The notes under the pieces are model-generated. The model saw only the letters and a program-made list of their open reading frames with translations. It was not told the origin of the DNA and did not search any database. Source: Candidatus Electrothrix aestuarii (lineage in GTDB: Bacteria > Desulfobacterota > Desulfobulbia > Desulfobulbales > Desulfobulbaceae). From it: a stretch of 64,000 nucleotides of DNA. Shown here one piece after another: positions 1 through 8,491 of this stretch; position 1 is the stretch's first letter; each line of letters begins with the position of its first letter. Location: positions 703,001 to 767,000 of the forward strand of contig CP159373.1 in the NCBI GenBank assembly GCA_032595685.2, given 5' to 3'. The translations under genes were made by a program, and so were the position numbers.

Positions 1-2
1 GT

Positions 3-872
3 CTCATAACCACGGCAGATGCCTCTGATAAAGAGCTGGAAAAAGCAGATTACATCCTCAAAGGTGTGATCAGTTACACTGCTTTCCCCAAGAAACCAGG
101 GCAAAAATATTATCAGATCCTGGCCTCTCTGGCTGATAGAAAAACAGGTGCTTTGACCGCCCGGGAATCCGTCTGGGTCTACTCGGTGCCGTACGGCAAG
201 CTGGAACTCCCTGTCATCACAGCAGACCCAACAGCCAAGCGTAAGGTCGTCGAGATTATGAAGAAAAAGAAGATTTCAGTCAAAGACATCAAAACCGATG
301 CCCGGATCGCTAAGGCAAAGGCCGCCTATCGAGACGGGAACTACGCAGAGGTTCGGGAAATTCTGGAAAAACTCATCAAATCTTCCGGCAAGGGTGTCCT
401 GGATGCCTACCGCATGCTGTATCTGGCCTCGCTGCAAATGAATGACCAGGACCGAGCAGCAAGCGCTTTCTTGCAAATGATCAACATCGGTTTCAGAAAC
501 ACCCATAGAATGCCGCTTCTCTTTCTCTTTGAATCCGACAGTACGGAGTTTGCCCTGCATCGTGACCAGGAATACGATATCTGGATCAAGCAGCTGATTA
601 CCTATATGAAAGAAAATCCCAAAAAATGTATGCACATCATAGGTCATACAAGCAAGCAGGGAGAATTCCAATACAACATGGAGCTCTCAGCAAACCGGGC
701 AGCCTATATCAAAAACAGATTGATTCAGGACGCAGAACTGCCTGAACTCGGCAACCGAATTACGGTTGAAGGAAAAGGAGAAACCGCGACCAAAGACGGC
801 AGTGAGCCGGATAGTGACCAAAATATGATTGATAGACGGGTGGAATTTGAGCTATTCAATTGCTCTATGTGA
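3..872 (+). CDS. CsgG/LpoB-like, TPR-like and OmpA C-terminal domain protein, 5' truncated by window edge
   Basis: The reading frame is open back to the first bases of the window, so the true start lies outside; an internal GTG at 66 is not the start. The first ~70 residues (YILKGVISYTAF, YYQILASLADRKTGALT) resemble the end of a CsgG/LpoB-type outer-membrane lipoprotein domain. Next comes a helical TPR-like stretch (AKAAYRDGNYAEVREILEKL). The C-terminal ~110 residues are an OmpA-like peptidoglycan-binding domain (HIIGHTSKQGEFQYNMELS, then a conserved DRRVEFELF end). This suggests an envelope protein tethering outer membrane to peptidoglycan. The domain order is read from sequence; the exact family is inferred. 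Confidence 0.7.
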   Translation, partial: LITTADASDKELEKADYILKGVISYTAFPKKPGQKYYQILASLADRKTGALTARESVWVYSVPYGKLELPVITADPTAKRKVVEIMKKKKISVKDIKTDARIAKAKAAYRDGNYAEVREILEKLIKSSGKGVLDAYRMLYLASLQMNDQDRAASAFLQMINIGFRNTHRMPLLFLFESDSTEFALHRDQEYDIWIKQLITYMKENPKKCMHIIGHTSKQGEFQYNMELSANRAAYIKNRLIQDAELPELGNRITVEGKGETATKDGSEPDSDQNMIDRRVEFELFNCSM

Positions 873-1047
873 GATTTTTACCCAGAAAAAAACATTTCCC
901 GCAATTCCGGGCTGAAACTAATATGCAAACAAGGTATAGTGTGGGGAATGATGAGCGAGTGCTTTCCGGCCCCAAAGCAGGGCTCGCTCGCAACATATAG
1001 GAAGGCCAGTACTACGGTGAATATCATGGTCATACGAGTGAAGAGTG

Positions 1048-1770
1048 ATGCAACAAACTTTTGATCTGAAAGGCTCATCCTTTACGATCCCTATGCTTTC
1101 CCTGCGTGGGAGCAATATCCAGCAGATATCTGCCCAGCTGACAGAGAAAGTTCGTCAAGCCCCCTCATTCTTCCACAACGCACCGGTTGTTCTTAACCTG
1201 GGCATACTTCCTGATCCTGAGCGGATTGACATCACCGAGTTGCTGGCGCTGGTGCGGGAGCAGGGTTTTCTTCCTGTCGGTATCAGCAACTGCACCGAAG
1301 AGCAACAAAAACAGGCCGGAATTCTCAAGCTGCCCGTGCTGACCACACGCGGAAGTGGAAAAGCGCAGGGGGAGAAAAACGAGGAAGAAGAGATACAGCC
1401 TGAAGCAGAAACAAAGCCTGACAGCGCTCAAACCGCTGCCCCCCCTGCTGCCACGGTCATCAGCGACCCGATACGTTCCGGGCAACGAATTGTCGTGAAA
1501 GAGGGTGATCTTATCGTCTTGTCCTCAGTCGGTTCTGGGGCAGAGGTGACCGCAGCCGGTAATATTCATGTCTACGGAGCCCTGCGCGGACGAGCCTTTG
1601 CAGGCAGCAGCGGTAACCCTGAATCCCGAATATTTTGCCAGCAGCTGCGAGCAGAACTTGTTGCTGTGGCCGGAATCTATCTGGTCAATGAAAAATTCCC
1701 TGATAGCCTGCGGGGGCAACCCGTCCATATCCGGCTTCAGGCAGAAAGAATACGTATCTCTCCATTATAA
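1048..1770 (+). CDS. minC: Septum site-determining protein MinC
   Basis: Inhibitor of FtsZ polymerisation that works with MinD at the membrane. About 240 residues, the usual MinC length. The N-terminal domain (FDLKGSSFTIPMLSLRG) is followed by an acidic, Glu/Ala-rich linker around residues 105-140. The C-terminal beta-helical MinD-binding domain has typical motifs: VRSGQ-like IRSGQRIV, then GDLIVLSSVGSGAEVTAAGNI and HVYGALRGRAFAG. An in-frame GTG lies one codon upstream (1045). minD and minE follow on the same strand, so this is a complete min locus. Confidence 0.93.
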   Translation: MQQTFDLKGSSFTIPMLSLRGSNIQQISAQLTEKVRQAPSFFHNAPVVLNLGILPDPERIDITELLALVREQGFLPVGISNCTEEQQKQAGILKLPVLTTRGSGKAQGEKNEEEEIQPEAETKPDSAQTAAPPAATVISDPIRSGQRIVVKEGDLIVLSSVGSGAEVTAAGNIHVYGALRGRAFAGSSGNPESRIFCQQLRAELVAVAGIYLVNEKFPDSLRGQPVHIRLQAERIRISPL

Positions 1771-1902
1771 GAATATCTATTCCGCCCCTTAGGGACGGAA
1801 AATAACACGTAAAAACAGCCAAAAGATGCTTGAGTAACCCTAAGAAGTCGCTCGATATTTTTAAATAAAAAAACGACCTGTCATTCAGGAGGACATATAA
1901 CG

Positions 1903-2715
1903 TTGACCAGAATAATAGTAGTTACCTCCGGCAAAGGAGGCGTCGGCAAAACCACAACCAGTGCGGCCTTTGCAACCGGCCTCGCATTACAGGGGTACAA
2001 GACTGCGGTTATTGACTTTGATGTTGGCCTGCGCAATCTGGACCTGATTATGGGTTGTGAGCGCAGAGTTGTTTACGATTTTGTCAACGTGATCAACAAG
2101 GAAGCCAGCCTAAACCAGGCGCTGATCCGAGACAAACGCATAGACAACCTCTACATTCTGCCAGCCTCCCAGACTCGGGATAAGGAAGCGCTGACAATGG
2201 AGGGGGTTGAGACGGTCATTAACGAGCTGACAAAAAGCTTTGATTACATCATCTGTGATTCGCCAGCTGGGATTGAGCACGGAGCCTATATGGCTATGTA
2301 CTTTGCCGATGAGGCTATCGTGGTCACAAATCCGGAGATTTCCTCTGTCCGCGATTCAGATAGAATACTTGGCCTGCTGGCCAGTAAGACCAAAAGAATT
2401 GTGGAGAACCGAACGCCAGTGAAAGAGCACCTACTCCTGACCCGCTATTCTCCTGAACGAGTAAAGAACGGTGAAATGCTCTATGTCGGAGATATCCAGG
2501 AAATCCTCTCTATCCCGCTCCTGGGGGTAATACCGGAATCACAATCTGTGCTTACCGCATCAAACCAGGGCATCCCAGTTATTATGAATAAAAACAGTCG
2601 GGCGGGTCTGGCCTATACCGATTGCATAGGGCGTTTTCTTGGTGAAGAGATTGAACTCCGTTTCATTGATGCAAAAAAAAGTGGCATCTTTGGTAAACTT
2701 TTCGGAGGGAGATAA
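1903..2715 (+). CDS. minD: Septum site-determining ATPase MinD
   Basis: Membrane-associated ParA/MinD-family ATPase that recruits MinC and is stimulated by MinE. The deviant Walker A motif GKGGVGKTT is at residues ~10-18, the switch regions DFDVGLRNLDL and ICDSPAGIE are present, and the C-terminus ends in a basic/hydrophobic amphipathic segment (SGIFGKLFGGR) as expected for membrane targeting. The start is TTG at 1903, chosen because MTRIIVVTSGKGG is the canonical N-terminus and a GGAGGA ribosome site lies 10-15 bases upstream. The stop codon directly abuts the minE ATG. Confidence 0.96.
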   Translation: MTRIIVVTSGKGGVGKTTTSAAFATGLALQGYKTAVIDFDVGLRNLDLIMGCERRVVYDFVNVINKEASLNQALIRDKRIDNLYILPASQTRDKEALTMEGVETVINELTKSFDYIICDSPAGIEHGAYMAMYFADEAIVVTNPEISSVRDSDRILGLLASKTKRIVENRTPVKEHLLLTRYSPERVKNGEMLYVGDIQEILSIPLLGVIPESQSVLTASNQGIPVIMNKNSRAGLAYTDCIGRFLGEEIELRFIDAKKSGIFGKLFGGR

Positions 2716-2982
2716 ATGGGATTATTTGATTATTTCCATGCGAATCGCAAATCCGCCGATGTGGCCAAGGAACGCCTGAGCATCCTTATTGCCCGTGACC
2801 ATTTCCACAGAAGCCAACCCTCCTTTTTACCGGCCCTACAAAATGAGCTTCTGGAGGTCATTAAGAAATACGTGGATATCAAGCAGGATGATGTCACTGT
2901 CACTTTGGACAGGGAAGAAGATTGCGAAATCCTGGAACTGAACATTGCCCTGCCGGAAAAAAGCCGTTACAAAGACCTGTAG
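2716..2982 (+). CDS. minE: Cell division topological specificity factor MinE
   Basis: An 88-residue protein that stimulates MinD ATPase and positions the division site. It begins MGLFDYF with the amphipathic membrane-targeting helix, followed by AKERLSILIARDH, the anti-MinCD segment, and a C-terminal topological specificity region. ATG immediately follows the minD stop; the ribosome site GGAGGGAG lies in the end of minD, which implies translational coupling. Confidence 0.95.
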   Translation: MGLFDYFHANRKSADVAKERLSILIARDHFHRSQPSFLPALQNELLEVIKKYVDIKQDDVTVTLDREEDCEILELNIALPEKSRYKDL

Positions 2983-3059
2983 CACTCCGCCGACTAAGGC
3001 ATGGCATATTAAACCATAAACCGTTCATAGAACATCAACCAGAAAGAAAGGAAATCTCC

Positions 3060-3503
3060 ATGAAAGCAATGCAAATCATCACAGTATTCTTGTCTCTTTT
3101 CATGCTCTCCTCTTGCATGATGGCCAACAAAGGACAAATGGGAGCGGCAGGTGGCGCAGCGGGTGGCGCACTACTCGGACAGGCGATCGGAAATGATACC
3201 GAGTCTACATTGCTCGGCGCTGCCATCGGAGGTATGCTCGGTTATATCGTTGGCAATGAAATGGATAAATATGACCGCCAGATGCTCAATAATGTCTATG
3301 AAGCCACGCCATCAGGACAAACCGAAACTTGGGTCAACCCTGATCACGGGAACCAGTATCAGGTTACTCCTCAACCGGCCTATACAGGACCGAATAATCA
3401 GCAATGCCGTAAAGCTGAGATCCTGGCTGTGATCGACGGAAGAACAGAAAGGACCTACTCCACAGCCTGTCGCGACAGAAACGGTCAGTGGCAACTTCGG
3501 TAA
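3060..3503 (+). CDS. Glycine-zipper lipoprotein (17-kDa surface-antigen-like)
   Basis: A 147-residue predicted outer-membrane lipoprotein. The signal peptide ends in a lipobox (LSSCMM) with Cys at residue ~19. A glycine zipper follows (GAAGGAAGGALLGQAIG, then LLGAAIGGMLGYIVGNEM), as in 17-kDa surface antigens, then a soluble domain with YEATPSGQTETWVNPDHGN and CRKAEI. ATG 3060 is preferred over longer in-frame options because it starts the signal peptide. Its C-terminal half is clearly paralogous to the next gene. Role beyond envelope association is unknown. Confidence 0.85.
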   Translation: MKAMQIITVFLSLFMLSSCMMANKGQMGAAGGAAGGALLGQAIGNDTESTLLGAAIGGMLGYIVGNEMDKYDRQMLNNVYEATPSGQTETWVNPDHGNQYQVTPQPAYTGPNNQQCRKAEILAVIDGRTERTYSTACRDRNGQWQLR

Positions 3504-3515
3504 GTAGGTATTTTT

Positions 3516-3547
3516 CTCACAGCCCCCTTTAAATAAGGGGCTGTGAG
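3516..3547 (+). terminator. Hairpin between the two paralogous lipoprotein genes
   Basis: A near-perfect stem of 11 bp (CTCACAGCCCC paired with GGGGCTGTGAG) lies just after the glycine-zipper lipoprotein. The following bases are only moderately T-rich, so it may be a terminator or an mRNA-stabilising hairpin. Confidence 0.5.
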
Positions 3548-3612
3548 ATTTCTCATTCATACGCGATATCCTCTACTGACAAAATACAATTCACTCCTTC
3601 ACATCGCCAACT

Positions 3613-4125
3613 GTGCAGAACGCTCCCACTCACTCCAAGCAGCAGAGACAACAGCAGAAGAGTACGCGCAAAAGAAGATATCTTGCCGTTCTCCTCGTCC
3701 TCCTTTTTCTTACCTCCTGCGCCCCAATTTCAGCAGGCAAGAAAAACAGGGTACGGGGAAAGAAAGTGAACAAAGCTGCAAAGGCTCTTCCTGTTGGTCA
3801 TGATCTTGAAGTGGGATTACGTAAGGATGCCAAGGGAAGCCCTTTAGCTCTCCTTGTGCAAAAGCAGATGGACCGCTACGACCGTGAGCAGGTCAACCAT
3901 GTCTTAGAGCGGGGACTTTCCGGTCAGACATTATCATGGACCAATCCAGACAGGGGAAATCAGTACCGTATAACTCCCCTGCCCGCCTATCAGACCATAG
4001 GTAAAAGTGTGTGCAGAAAAGCAAGCATAGAGGCTATGCTCAAGGGCACCAATCAACTCGGTGTCCTCAACACCAAAGCATGTCGGGCCAGGAATAACCA
4101 ATGGCGACTTAGTGAGGAAAAATAA
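3613..4125 (+). CDS. Lipoprotein paralogous to the upstream glycine-zipper lipoprotein
   Basis: 170 residues starting at GTG; the frame is closed by TGA at 3577 and no ATG or clear ribosome site is available, so the start is uncertain. A basic N-terminus and hydrophobic segment end in LTSC (Cys ~36), a lipobox. The glycine zipper of the upstream paralogue is missing. The C-terminal half matches it closely in pattern: MDRYDREQVNHVLERGLSG, WTNPDRGNQYRITPLPAY and CRKASIEA. The two are probably a tandem duplication in which one copy lost the zipper. Function unknown. Confidence 0.72.
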   Translation: MQNAPTHSKQQRQQQKSTRKRRYLAVLLVLLFLTSCAPISAGKKNRVRGKKVNKAAKALPVGHDLEVGLRKDAKGSPLALLVQKQMDRYDREQVNHVLERGLSGQTLSWTNPDRGNQYRITPLPAYQTIGKSVCRKASIEAMLKGTNQLGVLNTKACRARNNQWRLSEEK

Positions 4126-4127
4126 TC

Positions 4128-4529
4128 ATGCATTGCGGTAAATTTTCAGTCAGCACCACGGCCCATATGCAGTTTGTCGATATAACAGGCGAGGCGCAAG
4201 AAAGAGTAAAGGAATCTTCTGTTCGCGATGGCATCCTCTACCTGTTTAATCCGCATACCACTGCTGGCTTGACTATTAACGAGGGTTGTGACCCGGATGT
4301 GCAGCATGATCTGCTTGGGGTCTTCCGAACCATTATCCCAAGCTCCTATCCCTACCGCCATGCTGAGGGCAACTCTCCCTCGCACATGATGACGACCCTC
4401 ACCGGGAGTTCGCTAACTCTTATTATCACAGAGGACAAAATCCAACTGGGCACTTGGCAGCGGATTTTTTTCTGCGAATATGACGGGCCAAGAAGCCGTA
4501 AGATACATTGGAAAATTATAGCAGGATGA
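4128..4529 (+). CDS. YjbQ/UPF0047 family protein
   Basis: 133 residues, full length for the YjbQ family (linked in the literature to weak thiamine-phosphate synthase activity; true role uncertain). Diagnostic motifs are present: LYLFNPHTTAGLTINEGCDPDV, then HAEGNSPSHMMTTLTGSS and GTWQRIFFCEYDGPRSRK. It starts two bases after the upstream stop and overlaps the next small gene by ATGA, so the three are likely co-transcribed. Confidence 0.9.
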   Translation: MHCGKFSVSTTAHMQFVDITGEAQERVKESSVRDGILYLFNPHTTAGLTINEGCDPDVQHDLLGVFRTIIPSSYPYRHAEGNSPSHMMTTLTGSSLTLIITEDKIQLGTWQRIFFCEYDGPRSRKIHWKIIAG

Positions 4530-4777
4530 CAAACCAAGAAAACAAAATACCTTTTGAGCAGATCTGCTTTGGTCTCAATCGGGAGCTGGATGAACAGTCT
4601 CTTACCCTTTTTCTTCGTCTCTTCAATCAGGAGCAACTGCTGGAGACCTTAATCCCCCGCCTGGAAGAAGAAGAAATTACCGGGCTTGTCCAACAACTGA
4701 CCGCACTCCTTCATAAGTATTTGGCAGAAAAAGAATACCATGAACTTTTTCTGGGAGATGAAAATCATCACCATTGA
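4526..4777 (+). CDS. Small helical protein of unknown function
   Basis: 83 residues if the ATG overlapping the YjbQ stop (ATGA) is used; a TTG six codons upstream is also in frame. The sequence is acidic and predicted helical (LTLFLRLFNQEQLLETLIP, LVQQLTALLHKYLAEKEY) and ends in three histidines. No family recognised. Translational coupling to yjbQ suggests a shared pathway. Confidence 0.6.
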   Translation: MTNQENKIPFEQICFGLNRELDEQSLTLFLRLFNQEQLLETLIPRLEEEEITGLVQQLTALLHKYLAEKEYHELFLGDENHHH

Positions 4778-4805
4778 TCTCGTTTTTATGCGTTTCTGTG
4801 CCTGA

Positions 4806-4940
4806 GTTCAATATATTTTCAGGGACATAGTCTCTCTCTTTAACCGTGAAATTGCAGCTCACATGTACCAAGGCCTGAAAGACAACTTGCTCAACACCCT
4901 GCTACCGGGACAATGCTGCACCTGTGCTTCTGCGCAGTAA
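4806..4940 (+). pseudogene. Remnant of a paralogue of the downstream coiled-coil membrane protein
   Basis: An open stretch without a start codon that reads LFNREIAAHMYQGLKDNLL and a Cys-Cys pair before stopping at 4940. It aligns with residues ~83-110 of the intact protein encoded at 5088-6224 (LFDKAIAAQMYQNLKSTLL followed by a Cys-Cys pair). It is read as the relic of a tandem duplication. Confidence 0.55.
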
Positions 4941-5087
4941 AAATTATTCGGTAGTATCATGTGTTCTGGGATATTGACAAAACCGCACAAATTTGACAGT
5001 ATGAAAATTTATTTGCAAAAAATTTGCAATACGCCGTAACTCACGGAACTGCTGAAGCAAAAGCTCTACAAGAACAGAAGGAAGCCT

Positions 5088-6224
5088 ATGAAAAACAAGA
5101 CCTTGCTCAAACCACTCCTTTACTCAGTGCTCATACTCATCTTGCTCGGCACGATGGTTTATCAGATTGCTGGCAATCCTGAGGCCTCTGTATTCAGTAG
5201 CCTTGCGAGTGCCATCGGTATACTTTTTATGGGAATAGTCCGGACAATACAATGGCTTTTTGCCATGCTGATCGCCCTGGCTGTCTGTCTTGCCTTTCTT
5301 TTTGCACTCTTCTTAGGTGCTATTGCTCTTTTTGACAAGGCAATTGCGGCCCAAATGTATCAGAACCTGAAGAGCACCTTACTCGGTGCTACCGCTCCCT
5401 TTACAGGTGCCTGCTGCACACAATCTCAAGCTTGTGCGTCTCAAGCTCCTGAGGACTCTTCCCCGGAAGAAGAGCGATACGAAACAATCCAAACCGAAAT
5501 CAGCGGCATTCAGGAACAGCTGCAAGCAGACCAGCAAACGCTGACCCACACCCTCAATCAGCTCGTGAGCCGCGTTGAAACCCTGGAAGCAGGAAGCGCT
5601 GACATAGCCAGCCAGCAAGCATTGGAGAAAACCAGTCGTGAAGTGCAGGATGCTACGGCATCTTTGGCTGCCATGCAAGAGACGATTTCAGCCCTGCAAA
5701 GCTCTTTGGATCAAACTGCGAATCAGGTAAATGCAATCTCTCCAGATGCCATTCTCGGGGATCTTCCGCAACGGCTCCAGAGCCTGGAAGAACAACAGAG
5801 CACATTGGAAATACCCGAGCCCGTTGATATCGCTCCGCTCCAGAATGATATCCAGGCAATACAGGCAGAACTCAGCCAAGTGCAGGAGGCAGCGACCAAG
5901 GCCCTTCAGGCGGCAAGCGAGTGTGCGGCAACGCCCGCTATTCAGGAGGCTCCTGCCAATTCCTCCAAACCAGATCCCGCTCCTGTTACCCAAACAGCCC
6001 CTTCTGAGCAGGAAGATCATCGTCTCTTTAGCTATTTTGATGACCCAGCTGATCGGGAGAAACTGGTACAGGTGGTCTCATCTACCCTGAATAAAAATAT
6101 GAGCTATAAACAGGTCCTCAATCTTCTGGTCAAAGAGTTCGGTCCAGTCAAGGGGAAGATTATCAGTTCCCACCCTTCGCTGAGCAAAGATTTCATCCGC
6201 CAGTGCCGTAAGAACCACCACTAA
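5088..6224 (+). CDS. Membrane-anchored coiled-coil protein of unknown function
   Basis: 378 residues. Two hydrophobic segments near the N-terminus (about residues 8-28 and 40-88, the latter long enough for two passes) are followed by a Cys-rich turn (ACCTQSQAC). A long Gln/Glu/Ala-rich coiled coil runs from ~125 to 285, then a Pro-rich spacer. A compact C-terminal domain (residues ~315-378: LFSYFDDPADREKLVQVV, MSYKQVLNLLVKEFGP) may be a small helical interaction domain. The ribosome site AAGGAAG supports this ATG. No known family recognised; a scaffolding role is only a guess. Confidence 0.7.
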   Translation: MKNKTLLKPLLYSVLILILLGTMVYQIAGNPEASVFSSLASAIGILFMGIVRTIQWLFAMLIALAVCLAFLFALFLGAIALFDKAIAAQMYQNLKSTLLGATAPFTGACCTQSQACASQAPEDSSPEEERYETIQTEISGIQEQLQADQQTLTHTLNQLVSRVETLEAGSADIASQQALEKTSREVQDATASLAAMQETISALQSSLDQTANQVNAISPDAILGDLPQRLQSLEEQQSTLEIPEPVDIAPLQNDIQAIQAELSQVQEAATKALQAASECAATPAIQEAPANSSKPDPAPVTQTAPSEQEDHRLFSYFDDPADREKLVQVVSSTLNKNMSYKQVLNLLVKEFGPVKGKIISSHPSLSKDFIRQCRKNHH

Positions 6225-6252
6225 GAACGACGATTCCAGCCATGTACGTTCC

Positions 6253-6290
6253 CGGCTCCTCATCCCTCTCCGAGCAGAGGTGAGGAGCCG
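6253..6290 (+). terminator. Rho-independent terminator after the coiled-coil protein gene
   Basis: A 10-bp GC-rich stem (CGGCTCCTCA with TGAGGAGCCG) is followed by a T-rich run (TTGTATTTT). Confidence 0.7.
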
Positions 6291-6337
6291 TTGTATTTTC
6301 ATCGATTGTCATCAATTATCACTGACTTGCCTTTATC

Positions 6338-6853
6338 ATGACAACAAAAAATAAGCGTATCCTGATTGCGGCCCCGACCCTGCTCTTTCTTCTCTGGTTA
6401 GCCTGGTATTATTCCGATAAGCAGGTTATTAAGCGCCAGCTCAACGAGTTAACCTGGAATATCAACAAAGAAGCAAATGAACCTACCCTGGAAACAGGTT
6501 TGAAGATGCGCGAAGTCAAACAGATGTTGGCACCGGATGTCCGAGCTGTTATTCCAGAGCGTAAGCATAACGAGACCCTAGCCAGCGATATGGCTGTCCG
6601 CTACCTGATGTATTATCGTGACAAGTACGAAACCCTCACCATTCGTTTTGATGATATGCTTATTGAGTTACCTGAAAAGGGCAAGGCTACTGTTTCAGCA
6701 ACCGTCTTGGTACAAAGGAAAACACCGCAGGCGGATACACCTGATGAGCTCAACGAACAGGTAGAGTTTCTCCTGGTGAAGGATAAAGAGCAAAAGGGAG
6801 GAAGGGATTGGAGGCTGACGCAGGCAACAGTGCCTGCGAGTTTAGTGCAATAA
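6338..6853 (+). CDS. Single-pass membrane-anchored periplasmic protein, unknown
   Basis: 171 residues with one N-terminal hydrophobic anchor (residues ~8-24) and a soluble alpha+beta domain. The soluble part (MAVRYLMYYRDKYETLTIRF, LIELPEKGKATVSATVLV, GRDWRLTQATVP) has the pattern of a small cone-shaped NTF2-like fold, with a final strand of the type W-R-L/I. No family firmly recognised. It is convergent with the cvpA-like gene. Confidence 0.65.
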   Translation: MTTKNKRILIAAPTLLFLLWLAWYYSDKQVIKRQLNELTWNINKEANEPTLETGLKMREVKQMLAPDVRAVIPERKHNETLASDMAVRYLMYYRDKYETLTIRFDDMLIELPEKGKATVSATVLVQRKTPQADTPDELNEQVEFLLVKDKEQKGGRDWRLTQATVPASLVQ

Positions 6854-6918
6854 TTTTTTGCTTCCGATCTCGCGAAGGGAAGCAAAGAGGCGGGTAAGAC
6901 GAGTTAAGAGAGTCAGCC

Positions 6919-7581
6919 TTAATGAACAATCTCGGTACTGCTTGCCGGATCATCGCCAGCTTGTGAGGGACGGACCTGCTGCGGAGTGGGATTCAGAGGC
7001 ATTTCCTCCTGCTGAATCGGGGCCTGAACCTGCTGCGGATTCTCCGCCTTTTTCTCAACAGGTGCTGCCTTACGAGGTCTGAGATCCTTTCTGATCTCTG
7101 CATCCTGAATAACACTGCGTGCCATATCGCTGCCCTGCTCAAGATAGGGGGCTATCAAGGAATTACGGAAGAAATGATCTGCCGGAGGAAGGCTCGCAGC
7201 GAGAAACATAACCAGGATAACCACCAAGGCAAGTCCCTTCACCAAGGCAAGAGGCGCGCCCAGGAAAAGCCGATTTCCCCAACCAACCACCTTGACCTGA
7301 ATAACCTTGCCGAGCAATGTACCAATTAATTTCAGAAGCAGGGTCAAGACAATCAACAGAATCAGTAAGCTGCCCCCAAAAATTCCTTTGGGGTTTTCCG
7401 TGACCTGGGCAAGATGGGGCATCAATTTCCCGGCATAGAGGGCAGAAGCGGCATAGCTGCCGATCAGGGAAATGACAAAGGGCAACTGGCGAAAGAATCC
7501 CACCCAAAGCCCATACACGACAAAGAGGATCAGGACCGCAAGCAGGATATAGTCAAACAGGGGGATAGTGGCGAGGTTCAT
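6919..7581 (-). CDS. CvpA family membrane protein
   Basis: 220 residues from the ATG at 7581 (a longer in-frame start at 7623 has weaker support). Four predicted membrane segments lie in the first ~165 residues, with the CvpA pattern: FDYILLAVLILFVVYGLWVG near the N-terminus, and GWGNRLFLGAPLALVKGL. The last ~60 residues are a cytoplasmic Pro/Gln-rich tail. CvpA proteins were first linked to colicin V production and more recently to envelope homeostasis. It is divergent from the phosphopantetheinyl transferase gene. Confidence 0.85.
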   Translation of the reverse strand: MNLATIPLFDYILLAVLILFVVYGLWVGFFRQLPFVISLIGSYAASALYAGKLMPHLAQVTENPKGIFGGSLLILLIVLTLLLKLIGTLLGKVIQVKVVGWGNRLFLGAPLALVKGLALVVILVMFLAASLPPADHFFRNSLIAPYLEQGSDMARSVIQDAEIRKDLRPRKAAPVEKKAENPQQVQAPIQQEEMPLNPTPQQVRPSQAGDDPASSTEIVH

Positions 7582-7738
7582 AACAGGCAATCTCCGAAAT
7601 GAATTGAGCAAAAGAAACCTCATCGGAAAAGACCTTTTTCTGAACGGCTCCTCTTTCTTTTCTTGTAGACCGTTCTATTATACCGTTCTCTCATTATTTG
7701 ACAAGTACCACTCAGCCAAGCCGATTCCTACGACTCCT

Positions 7739-8491
7739 ATGGACATTCGCTCTTTTTTTACGATCCAACAGTATTATAGCGGCATTCCTGTCCACTACCA
7801 CCAGGATGAGCAACAATGGCTCAGCCTGGTTGATCTCCAGCTGGTCGAACAGGCTCTGCTCTCTGATGAAGCAAGGCTTTTGCAGCACATTCTTTCCCCT
7901 GCTGAATATACCTATTTCCAGCGTTTTAAATATATGAAGCGAAAAAAGGAATGGCTGGGTGGTAGAATTGCCGCCAAGGCAGCTTTCTTTGCCTCCACTC
8001 AAGAGACAGCTCAGGACCCACGCAGCATAAGCATCCTGCCCAATAAGCATGGTCGTCCTATTGCAGAAGGTGTTCCCAGCTCTTCTGGGAAGGACCTGCT
8101 GCTCTCCCTGTCTCATAGTGATACCTTTGCTGTTGCCCTGGTGCGCTCAGGAAAAACCTGCGGGGTAGATTTACAAGAGATCTCCACCAAGCTTGCTGGT
8201 CTGACCAGCCATTTTGCCACAGATACAGAATTACAGCGTCTCGCCGAGCAGGTGGATTACGATGAGGACACCCGCCTGACCATGCTCTGGACAGTCAAAG
8301 AGGCTCTGAAAAAGGCCCTGCTCCATGACCAATCAGCAATCTTTTCCGAGACAGAGCTTCAGGAGGCGGCCCGGCTGAACGACGAGGCCTGGCGCTTTCT
8401 CTGCACGGTTCAGGGACAACGGCAATCCGTGCTGGTCTATCCCCTGCCCCCCTATGTCCTGTCCATCACTGAGGAGAAAAAATATGCCTGA
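7739..8491 (+). CDS. 4'-phosphopantetheinyl transferase (Sfp-like)
   Basis: 250 residues. Transfers the phosphopantetheine arm of CoA to carrier proteins. Motifs: HGRPIAEG, then LSLSHSDTFAVALV, GVDLQEI (metal-binding Asp), and TMLWTVKEALKKAL, the signature WxxKEAxxK. ATG 7739 gives a normal Sfp length; the frame extends upstream but has no conserved sequence there. The stop overlaps the mutM start by 8 bases. No polyketide or NRPS genes are visible nearby, so its carrier target is unknown. Confidence 0.87.
   Translation: MDIRSFFTIQQYYSGIPVHYHQDEQQWLSLVDLQLVEQALLSDEARLLQHILSPAEYTYFQRFKYMKRKKEWLGGRIAAKAAFFASTQETAQDPRSISILPNKHGRPIAEGVPSSSGKDLLLSLSHSDTFAVALVRSGKTCGVDLQEISTKLAGLTSHFATDTELQRLAEQVDYDEDTRLTMLWTVKEALKKALLHDQSAIFSETELQEAARLNDEAWRFLCTVQGQRQSVLVYPLPPYVLSITEEKKYA

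Noticed and set aside
4961-5020. Promoter before the coiled-coil membrane protein
   Set aside because: Two TTGACA hexamers are present but neither has a convincing -10 box at 16-18 bp.
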